Assembly: GCA_000827265.1 (NCBI GenBank)
Contig: KN834838.1
Coordinates: forward strand, 160,398-224,397
From: Collybiopsis luxurians FD-317 M1
Taxonomy: Eukaryota > Basidiomycota > Agaricomycetes > Agaricales > Omphalotaceae
Length of the DNA: 64,000 nucleotides
Direction of reading: 5' to 3'
The position numbers were made by a program, and so were the translations under genes. The notes below the pieces were generated by a model. It was not told the DNA's origin, ran no database searches, and worked only from the letters and a program-made list of their open reading frames with translations. This document shows, piece after piece, positions 32,894 to 44,756 of the stretch; positions within the stretch are counted from its first letter, which is position 1, and each line of letters opens with the position of its first letter.

Positions 32894-34575
32894 ATGAATA
32901 GCGCAATTATACAAGAGCTGGAAACAGGGTATGTCTAATTTCGCGCATCAAATTTCAAGTATTTCATTCAATCTGCTTTAAGATTCAGAGGGAACTGTGC
33001 ATTTACTGCTGCAGCAAGTGCGATTTATTTGACATTCAGGCAGGCCCGTACTGATTACATACTATATCATGGCTAGCTCTTTGGATAGTGAACTATCTGG
33101 GAACAATACCCACAGAGATACACATGATATGGTCAAGAAAGCAATCAGGAACAACCATTCTGTTCATTATCAACAGATATAGCTTTTTGATATTCCTGCT
33201 GGCCAATTCTATTAGTAGTTTTCCAGGAGAGAGTACAGATCAAGAGTAAGTTTTTTGTACAGCTCAAGTGGGTCTTTTGATCATTTAGTGTTAGATGCAA
33301 GCTATTGGATATATTATTTCATACCTTCGAATCTATTGCGGCAGTTACCACTCCTGGTGAGAATTCTATGTTGCTATAGATCTAGGATATTATATTCAGG
33401 TCTTTGCAGCGCTTTTTGCCCTTAGAATATATGCTCTATATGATCAAAGCCGAATTATTCTAGCAATATCTGCTCTCTTTATCCTTGGCAGACTGGCCTC
33501 CTATATAATGGCAAGTCTCTACCAATTGGTTCTCCAAGAAAGTGTAAATTGAGAATGACCTAAATCCCTTCCTGATGTAGGCAACAGTATCAGTCACAGG
33601 CATCTCTACGGCTGGAAACTCACTTCAGGCTATAGCAAAGTGTGTTGAACAGGTTTCATCTGAAAACCTTGATTTATTTTACAGGTGAGTAAGATAAAAA
33701 GATACATAAACCCCATCACTCAATACAGCTCTCTTTTCTTAGCTGTATGTTTAGCCTTAATTTTTCATCTTACATCTTTTCATTACTACTTCTCAGCCCA
33801 ACTTGGCAATCCTATCATTACTCTGGCATTTGATATTTTCATCTTTGCCTTGACACTAAGGAAGACTTTCTATCATGCAATTGCAATGAAAAGGCTTGGA
33901 GAATTTAGTGTCACACAAGTAGTTCTCCAGGATGGTAAGTCAACCAGATTTGACCTTGTTATTTACTATCTTACAAAGTAACTTGAGGTTTTCTGTACTT
34001 CCTGTAGGTATATAAATATTCATGGTTTGAGATCAAGTTTTTAATCCCGGTTGCAGAATTATTTTGGTATTGGGAGCTCTTACGGCAGTTGATGCTTTGG
34101 TATGTCAATAGACTGTTTATACTAAGAACATACTTAATTGCTTTTTCAACTAGATTCGGATGCTTACAAATAGTATTAATGGCAATGTATGTTGATACAA
34201 CCAGATTTGTACCCCTGACTTGCTCAGCTGATGATACACATTCGAAGCTGAACACATCTTTGGTTTTAATAATACCTTTCTTCAATATGTAAGTGAATAT
34301 TTTCAGAAAGAGCCATTTAAGCTTGAAAATTTAACATTTGAGCCTTCTGCAGCCTGCCAAATATGTTAATCAGCCATCTTATGCTCCATTTGCGCACTTT
34401 TTCCAGCCCTGAAGCAATAAGCAAAGTGGCCCAGAGTTCTGCAGGGCAGCAATACTCAGGATTGTGTTTTGCTACCAACAGCTTTTTGGGGAATATCGGA
34501 GCTCCTCTGGATAGTGGAGATAATGACAAAGAGGAATGGGATGATGAAAGAAATGTTTCTTCCACAAATTTGTGA
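32894..34575 (+). CDS. DUF6533-type seven-helix membrane protein, copy D
   Basis: Exons 32894-32928, 32983-33017, 33077-33245, 33295-33356, 33410-33510, 33581-33684, 33743-33744, 33797-33934, 33988-34003, 34057-34099, 34154-34186, 34248-34288 and 34353-34575 give 333 residues without a stop. Exon 5 ends at a GC donor (GCAAGT). The 2 nt exon is CT and the 16 nt exon encodes part of DGFLYFL. Domain landmarks: LWIVNYLGTIPTEIHMIW, LFIINRYSFL, FALRIYALYDQSR, LTLRKTFYHAIAMKRLG, and the tail FATNSFLGNIGAPLD with an acidic stretch. Many CG dinucleotides are already TG or CA here compared with copy F. Confidence 0.8.
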
Positions 34576-37299
34576 TGTAGGGTTAATTCAGATGCAAGTG
34601 CAAGCTTGGACCTTGTTGAGTTTTGTGGGACACTGTAGAACTTTTTCATAGATTCTACCATGCTCCTTGACTAACCTATGTATGTTAGTTATATATTCGA
34701 AGGATGTCAGTAGTACTTGTGTTGAGGATACAAGCCCCACTCAGAAACTAGATATCCCACTCACCGTAAATATCTGTGATCACAATTGGTGTTTCTTTAT
34801 CTTTCCTTGCATCTACTCTTTGTTTGCTTCTGTTCGGGTTTGTAGGTGTTTGTATGGAAGATCTATGTAACCTATGGACAGTATTTAATATACTGATACA
34901 CATTTGTTGCCCTCAATCATTCACACTATCTTGTGTGCTTCTGAGGGTAAGTTATGATGATTGTACACTTGTCTAACTAAGCACTAACTTATTATTTAGA
35001 TTCATATTTACATAGTTTGACTGGTACTTATCAATTTATTGACTCGTTCACACTATCTTATGAGCTTCTGAGGATTTGTATTTACATAGTTTGATAACTT
35101 GGACATTCTAAATTCTGTAATTCAGTATTTTTTTTTCAATTGGTATTCCTACAAAACTATTTCAGTTCACATATGATCTGCTAATTGTTTCATTATCTTA
35201 AGCTGGATAACATTGACAACAGTACACTTTGAGGAAGTCCAGGTCTATCCTTGCCAGGTTGTCCATTTACAAAGCAGTTTCTTTCAATTAGATAGAGATG
35301 GATCATGGAAAGTAGTAATCACCAAATAAGCCACTTACTTCACCCTTCCATGGGAAGCCAAGAGGGCAGCAGGCACTTATTGTAATCAGGAGATTGCAGG
35401 TTCATCCTATATGGTGGTCATTGTTGGATCATAGTAGCTGTAGGTGTGATTTCTATTTATCATTTTCTCAGAAAACCACTCAAATGAGATAACCATTGGG
35501 AGCAGGTACTAGTAGCAAGCAAAGTGATCTTCTTACTCATGGATAGATAAGAACAGTGAGATGTTCTGAATTTCCTAGATGCTGTGATGCTATGTATACA
35601 AACTATGAACTTCAAATGAGCCAGGGTCAAGTAACCAAGCATATACTGGTTATTCCACAGTTTAGACTTGTTGATCCATGTGTAGAGTCATAACCATTGC
35701 TAGGTCCTCTAATTTACACATAAAGAACTCCTGTATCCTCAGTTAGCTAGTCTTTCTGCTAATCTATAGTGGTATAAGATACCTACCAAGATTTAAGCTG
35801 CCAAGCTCCCTTCAATCACACTTCCTGGGCCACATTCAAATTAATAGTCAACCTCACAGCCAAGGGTGCCCAATGCTCTCCTCTCATTCACTGTTTAGAG
35901 ATTGGATGGTGAGTGCCCCGAATTCCCTTAGTCATGAGTTTGGCCATCAACCAGTGATCTTTCTGAGGATTTGTGAGACAATCCCAATTTTATTTCTAAC
36001 CTGAAGCTGCAAGCATAAGAGGAGGAGGACAAATTGGATAAATGATGATTTTGAAGAGATTCTAGAAGCTGCAGGCATTTCCAATAGTCATGAGCTCAAG
36101 GGAAATAATGCAAATCAGCAGAAAGGTGTAGGGTAAAGGTAAACAGTGCCGTAAGTAGTTCTTGAAGCAGAAATTTTATCACTGTTTTCCCCTTTTCTCC
36201 CTTCTACTCAGGTTTGTAGGTACTTGAGTGAAGGCTCACTATCACATATGGACTTTATTTACTTGCAGGAATTCGCATTTACAAGTGCATGGAATGGAAT
36301 GGAATGCCAAGCTTCTGCTGCAATGATTTTGTGCCTGATCCAAGACAGGCAATTTTTAAATTGATCTAAATTTTGCAATTTATATTAATTTGGTTAGTAT
36401 ATGTTACATTTAATGATCTAGAAAAGATATGTAAATGCTGAAAAGGGCACAAGTACTGCCACACATTAGCATTGGCCCACTAACGCATCAAGTTATCTAC
36501 AGTTTTAAGCAGGCACGAAAATTAGTGAAAAAGACCATCTATTTCTTTATCTTTCTCAAGTGGCAAGGCTATTCTTTTTCATTTGAAAAATTTATTGAAA
36601 AAGAAGACCTATCCTCTGATCTTTGTTGCTTCTTTTTTTGAGTGGCATTTTGGGTTCATCGTGAGATGTTATCAGGCCGGGGCTTGAGCCTGAGCCATGA
36701 CCAGAGTAAGAGTGAGCATCCTGATTCTAAGTGGGAGTGCTTGTGAGGCTGGTGTGCTCTTTATGTTTTCTTTTTGCATAGCTTTGTCAATTATGAGTCC
36801 AGAATGGAATAGAGGAAACTTGTCCTCATGGTCAGTTTTTCACAGGCACTTGTGCCGTAACAGTCCTGTTTTAGGAACCAAATTGTCTCCAGATGGTCAA
36901 TAGCACTTATTTTTTGATTCTTTGATTTCATCAATTCTTTTTTTCCTATTCCCTTCACCCTTATTTCAACCTTGCAACTCTTGAATCTGTGTGACTACTG
37001 TCACATTTGGAGTTGCAACATTTGGACATTTGTACCAATCTGTATTTCTTCCGTTTGAGGTTTGCAATCCTCAGGAGTCAATGGAAAGGCCAGCTGAATT
37101 ATTAGCTCAGTTTCTTCCAAGTTGAGGTGGATCAACTGAACTGTCTTTACTCACATATTTTGCCCACTTAAAAGTTGGACATTGAATGTTGAGCCTTGGG
37201 CTCTGCAATATTGAACCCTGGGCTTTTGGACTCATATGTGCCATGCAATGCGGTGGCCCACTTTCTCACATTTGAGAATACCCAGGAAGGGTCAGAAAG
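34576..37299. other. Gene-free, CpG-poor stretch of 2.7 kb
   Basis: Contains the copy D 3' module at 36284-36495 (GTGCATGGAATGGAATGGAA, as after copy C). About 1.2 kb (35000-36250) is not present after copy C and may be an insertion, but I find no terminal repeats. A small internal duplication (CACACTATCTTGTG.GCTTCTGAGG) occurs at 34920 and 35050. No gene recognised. Confidence 0.45.
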
Positions 37300-38647
37300 T
37301 ATAGAAATTGTCCACTCTGTCGTGACTGCAGTCTGCCTGACATCATTGGGAATTTAAGTTGTCAAGAACCTTCCAAGTTGAGCATCTAGCTTACATATTT
37401 TCTGATGGACTGTCAACTGAACTGTTTGCTGGCTGGGGCAACAGATCCCATCAGATATTATGAGATGATGTGGGGATGCACACCCACTGTCACTGTTGGC
37501 TTAATACAATTTTTCAGTGACATACATAAATGCTGATACTTGGAAATGCACTATAGCACGAAACACTCACAGTCAAGCTACTTGTGTGAACCACATTCTA
37601 TTGGAGGTAAAAGAACTATTGATGAGGAGAGAAGATGGTGGTCAAAGGGAGAGAAAGAAGATTGTCTGTATCAGCTGTCAAGCCGGCTCTAACTATGTGT
37701 ATGTAAGATGGAGCAGCAAGCTGGTAATGGCACATTTACAATACTCTGTGCATCTACTAATACTCTTTTTATGACTATTCACTGCAATGATCATCATTGG
37801 AGGGGCAATTGAATCCTGTATTGTAGCACCCATCAATTATGTATCTTAGTGACTGTGTATCAGTTCTCAAGGGTTCTGCTTCTACACTCTCGCCTCTACT
37901 CATCTGGATTCCAGGCCTGTTCATCATATGCATGAATGTCAGCATATCAACTGCCCTCCAGAGATGGTGTCTTCCTAACTCAATGCTTTGCCACCAGTAT
38001 TTAAAGAAGACACAATTTCATTGTGTCCAACACAACAATGTACTCAGGCAAATGGTTGTGAAGATCATCCCAATCAGACTTCCATTGTTACCACTAATCA
38101 CATTCTATTGTGAAGAATGTCCCCCGTGAGGTCTTTCATCTTTGCCGCCTTGATGATCCAGAGCAGAACCCCTTTAGGAATCCATGATGGCTACCATGAA
38201 AATCCACTTATGATGACAACTGTCCAATCATATTGTCAAGGAACTGAGATTTAATGAGTGCTTGTTATGGCATTCCATGCTGTGTGACTAGTACTTTCTG
38301 CTCTGCTCAGCTGAAATGTTGCCTAAACTGAAAATCCAGCAAGCAGGAGACAATATATCCCCATCAGCAATGGGAGGCTATCTTGTTGGCACTTCATTGG
38401 TTCTCGATGCTCATTTAATCATTATTGAGAAATCATTCTGCCCACATTCAACTTTCACCTTAGCACCGATCAGTGGTTAGTTGTCTTTGTTTTGATCACT
38501 CTGATTGCTAGGTAAAGTACCAATTAAAAGAATGTTGCTATGCTGCTGCATAAGTTGGGGATCAGTACTAACCCAATTACAAGAATGGAAGTAGTAAAGA
38601 GAGTATATATTACTTCCTAATTCCCCTTCTTGACTGCCCACATATCG
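37300..38647 (+). repeat. Upstream module of DUF6533 copy E, CpG-depleted
   Basis: Follows the copy D module from GTCTGCCTGACAT to the start codon. Where the D and F modules have GGCAAGCGGG..ACGA.GTGT..CCACCGGT, this one has AGCAAGCAGGAGACAATATA, so CG sites are replaced by CA or TG. Confidence 0.6.
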
Positions 38648-39110
38648 ATGAACAGCAAAATTGTGCAAGAACAGCACACAGGGTATGTGTATTTTTTGTG
38701 TAATGCAATTCACATGACATTATTCTGCTTGAAGATTTGCAGAAAGCTATGCATTTGCCACTGCGGCTGCCACTGTGACATGCGCATGGTAGCTTTATTA
38801 CAATATCTTTACAGTTACAACTCTCAATTTAGTGACATTATTCTGCAACATGTAAGTGAATATTTACAAGTCAGTCATTACTCTTATGTTTTAAATATTC
38901 TGAAGCCTGCCAAACATACTAATCAGTCAGCTTATACTCAATTTGCGCACCTTTTCCAACTGTGAAGCAATTGGAAAAATGGGCCAGGGTGCTGCAGGGC
39001 AACAATACTCAGGAATGCAATTTGCTACCAACAGTTTTTTGGAGAATATTGGGGCTCCACTGGATGTTAGAGATTATGAAGAAGAGGGATGCAATGGGGA
39101 TGATGAATAA
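38648..39110 (+). pseudogene. DUF6533 copy E, internal deletion
   Basis: Exon 1 (38648-38682) and most of exon 2 are recognisable (ATGAACAGCAAAATTGTGCA; FAESYAFATAA). The sequence then jumps straight to the end of exon 12 (..TTCTGCAACAT before a GTAAGT donor near 38850) and the last exon (38906-39110), which is still open and encodes LPNILISQLILNLRTFS...FATNSFLENIGAPLD. All central helices are missing, so the copy cannot make a family-like membrane protein. Confidence 0.75.
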
Positions 39111-39900
39111 TGGTTTTTATATAAATTTTGGCATTGGGGATTTTCCAGTGCTAGTGCAGGCCAAGAAACTTCAAAATTTGTAGGACATTGAAGAACTTTC
39201 TCATTGTTTCATGCTATTCTGTACTCTCTTTAAATTCTTCATGGACATGTTGCTGATCATTAAATACTTATATATGTTGCATAGCTTCAGTATCTACTTG
39301 AACATTCTAGATAAGGACTATGTAGTACAAGGTTCAAGCAAGAACCAGTAATAAGGTTTATCATTCATTCTTGGTCTAAAAACGGTGATGAGAACCTGTG
39401 ATCTGAAGTCCAGCTGTAGTCGGTTCTCATTTCCCCGAGGACAATATCTGCCATCTGAGCCCCGATAAAGGCCCTCATGTTAAGGTGATAATACTACAGA
39501 TATAAAAGAACAACTCAGACATGTCTGTTCACGCATAGAGTCCTAAACTGTCGCCAGGTCTATGTACAAGTTGGCATTTATAGCAGTATAGGGTATATGT
39601 AATGGTTGGACATCTAAGATGGCAGGTAACAAGTGGAACAAGTGACTAACAGATTGGGATCCTAAGACTTATAATAAATGTAAATGTGGATGTGAGAATA
39701 CAGCGAGTGTGAAATGATGGATTGTATGAATACATGGGCTGGAGCGAATGACAGCCCCGCTACAATCACCATGTTGCATTTTTTTTCAGCAAGTCGATAC
39801 CCACCCCAAAAAATACAGAAAATTTCCAGAATAGCATACTACTGTCTTACCTTCTTGGTACATATCTACTATCAATGCTTTCACTTAAGACTTGAGTAGG

Positions 39901-39909
39901 AATTATTAT
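39901..39909. repeat. Left target-site duplication of the ~4 kb element
   Basis: AATTATTAT, identical to 43869-43877. Confidence 0.6.
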
Positions 39910-40660
39910 GGAGGTCCTTATTGGACAAAATACTTTGTCCCTGGGGCCCCAATTTAGCGGCATGATCATGGTGGAAATTGGCGATCGCATCATGATCATG
40001 GTCAATTTTTTCCTTATCACCATGATCACGGTGTGATTCAGATTTTGCACATCACAACTTTGACTTGGCTGCCCAAATTCAGTAATCCCAGTTGCAAAAT
40101 TTACATTTCCAAATCACAGCCATGATCACGGTTGATTTTTCCTGGCCTGAATTTTGTGCTGAGATCCATCTTTGTATTTGACTTGCTATTGAAGCTTTTG
40201 TCCTTGAGGGAATTTGGCTGCATCATGAGCCTGGTCACTTTGTTGCTCATATACTAATACTTGGATGTAAATTTTTTTTTTGTCTGTCTGGCACTCTTCA
40301 ACTCCTCCTTCAACCCAAATATGGAGAACTGTACGCAGAGTCATGAGCAAGCATGCAATGGCTATATTGGTGTTCCTGCAGATGTACATGAATTAATACT
40401 CAACATGAAATCTCAAAACTGACTTTATATAGGGCGCATTGTGCATCTGCGGTCATGCCAAGTCAGCAAAATTTATCTTACCACCAAAAGGCAGTTATGC
40501 TCAAACAGGATGTAGTGCTTTCAAATCTGCTGTGAGTTACAATTGAGCTGGTCTCCCATGATTTGGACTCATTATATTCTGCTTGTACAATCCAGTTCTG
40601 GACTCCCACACACTTCGTACTCAGATTGCCATTCTGGATTGAATAGGTTTTGATGCTACT

Positions 40661-40939
40661 TCAAGGCTCATTATTCAACTGAAGTGGTCTATATGACAGA
40701 GAAGGCAGACATACAGGAGCTATAGAAATCAAAGATACCCTCACAGATTCTTCCTGTCTCTGAATCTGTGCAAGATCCCCTGCTTGGATCCTCATTGCTT
40801 GTGTGACTTGTTGGCCAAGCTCTTGGTATGCATGTCTGATTGTACGAACTTGAAGAGTTTCAGAGAGATGAGGTTGTGCTGTGACTAGCACCACACAAGC
40901 TGCAATGGTGCAGGCCTTCAACAGAATCGATGGAAACAT
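40661..40939 (-). other. Open frame inside the ~4 kb element
   Basis: A 92-codon reverse-strand frame with a hydrophobic start and a glutamine-rich middle (AYQELGQQVTQAMRIQAGD). I do not recognise it. It could be an exon of the element's own gene. Confidence 0.25.
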
Positions 40940-41410
40940 TGGAAAGCTTGTGTTGTTACAAGTCCGGAGTGAAACAAAGGAATTGTCCTTGTTGGGGAGT
41001 TTGGTGTCACGGCCGTGACAGAATGCTTACATTTTTCCCTGTATATGGTCCGTGTGAATGTGACTGCCCTGTGACCTTGCGGCAACTTATTTTTTTTTGA
41101 CAAGTGATCATTTCTCGGCAAACGCCATTCAAAGGTGGTAGGCGCTTATTGTACCACCAAGAAGCTTCACACGTGCAGCTTCTACTTCGGTTCCATTATA
41201 CTTCTTCTCCCTGTTATTCTTCCTTGAGTCCTGTCAACACATGAACATACATTTTTCTTTTGCCCTTACTTTTTCTGCCTTTCATATCTTCTAGCCGGCT
41301 ACCAATGCCTCTGCAGATCTCTGTGCTTCCTTGTGCATAATTCCCTTTTATTTGCCATGCAGTGCTTTTTTATCCTTATTTTTCCTTTCTCATTAACTTA
41401 TCAATTTGCA

Positions 41411-42361
41411 ATGCCTGGCTCAAGGTCTTTTCAGAAAATGACAGACATTATTTCTCCTGGTTTTCAAACTTCACCCCATACTGCCTCAACACCATCTTTA
41501 AAATTGAACAAAGTGTCTGCATCAAGTCCATTCATTCCTCAGGTCTATTTTCAGCAACCTATGGGCATTTTGTGGTCTAACAATAGTTGTGCTTATAATG
41601 CAACCATTGTCATTCTTCATCAAATATGGCTTGAATACTCACGGCATTGGATCCAATATTGAAACTTCCCTACATTGGCACAAGGATTCCTAGAATATCT
41701 GAGGAATTGGTTTGTGATCACTTTCAGATGTCAGTAACCCACATTGACAGCTTACAATGGGATCACTATTGCTGCTGCACTGATGTTGTCCATCAAATGC
41801 TGTGGTTAAATGAACCATGTATCAAATTACAGGGTCACCCTTGCAGAGCTAATCAGCCACCAGCAGCATTTTTTGAAGGTCCATTTGACACTCCACCTCA
41901 GTCAACAGCTGCATGGTTTGCATCAGTGCCCACTGCAATTCTCTCAATGTTCAATATGCAGAGCTCAAACTGTTCAAAGATACAGTGTTCTGAGTGCGCC
42001 TCCAATTATAGCATTCAACATCAAAGAGCAGTGGTCAATTAGTATTAGCAAAGACTTTCGGGAGCATGTAGGAGGCGAGGAAGTACACTATTGTCTCAAA
42101 TGGATCATATACTTTGCAGACGAGGGCCATTTTATATCCAGAATAATCAACAATCAAGGGTTTGTTTTTGTGCATGATGGTATGGCCAGTGGTAGCCTAC
42201 TAATCTTTGATGCAGAGAGTTCCAACTATATTGATCTTTGCATATGCAGGGGAGGGCAAGCATCCGTGGCATTTTACTTGTGGGATGTGGGCCATCGCGC
42301 TTCGCGCGTGGCGTGTATGAGTCCGGAGTCTAATTTGCTCACAGTAATTGTATTCCCATAG
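41411..42361 (+). pseudogene. Ubiquitin-specific-protease-like (C19-like) remnant
   Basis: MGILWSNNSCAYNATIVILHQIW near 41560-41630 resembles the Cys box of USP-fold proteases (asparagine, cysteine, Y, N/D). About 550 bp later, HYCLKWIIYFADEGHFISRI..FVFVHDGM (42088-42190) resembles the His box (Y.L.GII....HF.....W..DGM). Between them several stops break the frame (after WIQY at 41662 and before MNHVSN at 41810). Basidiomycete transposons often carry cysteine proteases of this kind. The gene is no longer translatable as one protein. Confidence 0.55.
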
Positions 42362-42392
42362 CACCATGTCTTGGCATATACGGGCAGTACTA

Positions 42393-42840
42393 CTAAAAAA
42401 CAATGCCATTGTTCACAAATGCTATCATTTTTTGTTTCCACCTATCACCATTGTCTTCAGTCTCCTTGACAGTAAAGGGAAACTCAACCAGTAGAACAGC
42501 ACTGATGTTGAGCTCACTGCAAATGAAAACAATGAATACTGATCCTTTCATACCCTTCATTTTAGCATCAATGTTTCCATGTACAACTTCATCTTGCAAG
42601 ATATCTAACTGGCCCCACTTGTGCAATGTCATGGACCATCACCTCCGCGACATAGAATGCAGTCTCTTGATGAACTCAACTCCAAAGGAAAAGGCTTTGA
42701 CAATCCAACATGCACACTACCAGCACAATGTGCAAAGCTTGCTGGGGCTGGGTATGCAGCTTAAATGCTTGCAAAGCTGCTTCAACAATAGTAGGCCAAT
42801 GTTTCACAACAAATTTGCATAGAGCTTCATGACAGCAGCC
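42393..42840. other. Unassigned open frames inside the ~4 kb element
   Basis: Overlapping open frames occur on both strands (forward 42403-42822; reverse 42393-42632, with FHKW/LHKWGQLDILQDEVVHGN). I cannot tell which strand was coding. Probably part of the same transposon. Confidence 0.25.
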
Positions 42841-42947
42841 AACTATCTACGATACAAGAAGTACTTAGAAGGGGGTGAAGTTGGGTCAATACTTCATAGC
42901 CCTTGAGAATACAAGCGACATGGTATATAGGCAATACATATAGTTAA

Positions 42948-42984
42948 TTTGGTTTGGTTGGTTGGTTGGTTTGGTTTGGTTTAG
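42948..42984. repeat. TTGG/TTTGG simple repeat
   Basis: A short microsatellite of TGGTTGG and TGGTT units. Confidence 0.7.
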
Positions 42985-43868
42985 AGACTGTTTGCTCATG
43001 CGCAAGATAGTGGTAGCTATGAACAATCCACTGGGGAGCAGATCACCCGTGGGAAACAAAATGATATGTGGGAAAAACATCCAAGTGAAGAAACGGCGTC
43101 GCTCACTGTACAAGGGACCACCAAGAAAGAACAAAGAAACCACGTAGCCCAGAAGTTGGGTGTGGAATAGATATGTTAGGAATCATCTCATCTACTAAGT
43201 TTCAAGTGAAATGCTTAATGAAGAGAAGCTGGATTGAATAAAGAACACTGGGATGATGATGGTGGAGCAAAGCAACTGCGTAATGAAGAGGAACCACATA
43301 ACGAAGAGGAAGAGAAGGGAGGAAGATGATAGTGGACGGAAAGTCACGTAGTGTAACAAAAGTTACAAAAAGTGACACGTCCATATATGGGGAAAAAAAT
43401 CGATATAGAGAGCAAGTAAAGTGGCGTGGGAAAAGGTCAAGTCCCGTTGCAAGACGATTCCTCCATTTCATTCCGGACTCGTAATATGCGAACTCTTTGG
43501 TCAATCCCGGACTCGTAATTGCCGCGCGATCCATCGCGGCGGCCCACTCTCACAAGTTTATGATGTGAAATTTTTTGACATCTAGTTACCGAAAGTGTAG
43601 CCATGGTCATGCATCAAGGGTCACAAAACTGACCTCAAGTGCGCAAAACTCATCTGAGCTGCGCAAAATTCTCAATCACAATCATGATCATGCTGCAGAA
43701 TTTAGCGCCATGCTGCGAAGTTTTGATCAGTTTGGGCATGTGATATGCGCCGCAAACTCGGACCGTGATGATGCCGCCAAAATTCATTTTTAATGATGAT
43801 CAGGCCGCTATCGCAGAAGTCACACCTTGGGTACACAATATTATATTTGTCCAATAAGGATCATTAGA

Positions 43869-43877
43869 AATTATTAT
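43869..43877. repeat. Right target-site duplication of the ~4 kb element
   Basis: AATTATTAT, identical to 39901-39909. Confidence 0.6.
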
Positions 43878-43964
43878 CTTCCTCCTTCATCAAGGTGCGC
43901 ACCGCATTGCGTCTATCACATGATAACCTCGCGCCGATTCACTATTATTTCAGAATGGAGCGTA

Positions 43965-44756
43965 AGCTTTCTACACTCTCATCTCTACACCTCCTGACCT
44001 TCTGCTCACCATATGTATGGAAGTCGGTATAACAGTTACCCACCAGAGATGGTAGGTTCGTCGCCCAATGCTTCGTCACCAGTCATTAAAGGCTTTGCGT
44101 TCAACACGGCGATGTACTACCGAGCGAATGGTTGTGAAGATCATCCTAATCAGACTTCTGTTTGTTCCCACTGATCGCAGTCAATTGTGAAGGGGGTACC
44201 CCTTAAGATCCTTTACCTTGCCTACCCCGATGATCCAGAGTAGATCCCGTTCAACTCCATCAATAGCAGTTACCGTGAAGATCATTCAGGTGGTCAAGGA
44301 ATTAAAATCCAGCAAGTGCCTATCATGCGGTAGCATAAAAAGTTGCACAAGTACTTTTTTCACTGTTCGGCTGAACTACTGCGCAAACCGACGATTTGGC
44401 AAGCGGGAGACGACGTGTCCCCACCGGTAACCGTGGGCGTTGCTGGCAGTGCATTGATATCGAGGGATCATTCTGCCCACCTTCAACCTTTATTTCAGCG
44501 GTCAGTTGTCTTCGTCTTGATCCCTCTGTTTGCTAGGTACTTCTGCTGGGTAAAATACCCATCAAAAGATTGTTGCTGTACTACGGCATAGTTCGAGGAT
44601 CAGAAGTAAAATAATCACAGGAATGGAGCCAATGAAGAGAGTATATATGAAGGAAGCGCAAGGGTAAACTGACCAGTAAATGTTCGTACATACACCTGTA
44701 TGTCCGAGCGGAGATTAGTATTGCATTCCCATTTGAACTCTTGACCAGCCACATCA
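43965..44756 (+). repeat. Upstream module of DUF6533 copy F
   Basis: Starts CTACACTCTCATCTCTACAC and ends at the start codon of copy F. It is the CpG-rich reference version of the module (for example GGCAAGCGGGAGACGACGTG). Confidence 0.6.
44642..44648 (+). promoter_or_regulatory. TATA-like box of DUF6533 copy F
   Basis: TATATAT 115 bp before the start codon, inside AGAGTATATAT, which is shared with copies E and G. Confidence 0.5.

Larger units (their letters stand above)
39910..43868. mobile_element. Putative ~4 kb DNA transposon remnant
   Basis: Near both ends CCTTATTGGACAAA occurs in inverted orientation (39916-39929 and the complement around 43845-43858), and AATTATTAT flanks both sides. 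Sub-terminal sequence on both sides is rich in CATGATCATGG-like palindromes (39961, 39989, 40020, 40120; 43601, 43684). The outer few bases of the inverted repeats differ by an indel, so the exact ends are approximate. It carries a ubiquitin-protease-like remnant and no recognisable transposase. The 9 bp duplication would fit a Mutator-like element. It interrupts the DUF6533 array between copies E and F. Confidence 0.55.

Noticed and set aside
33685..33981. Open frame reading through two introns of DUF6533 copy D
   Set aside because: It starts inside an intron and its upstream part is not open in the other copies. The exon model with the 2 nt exon is shared by all copies.
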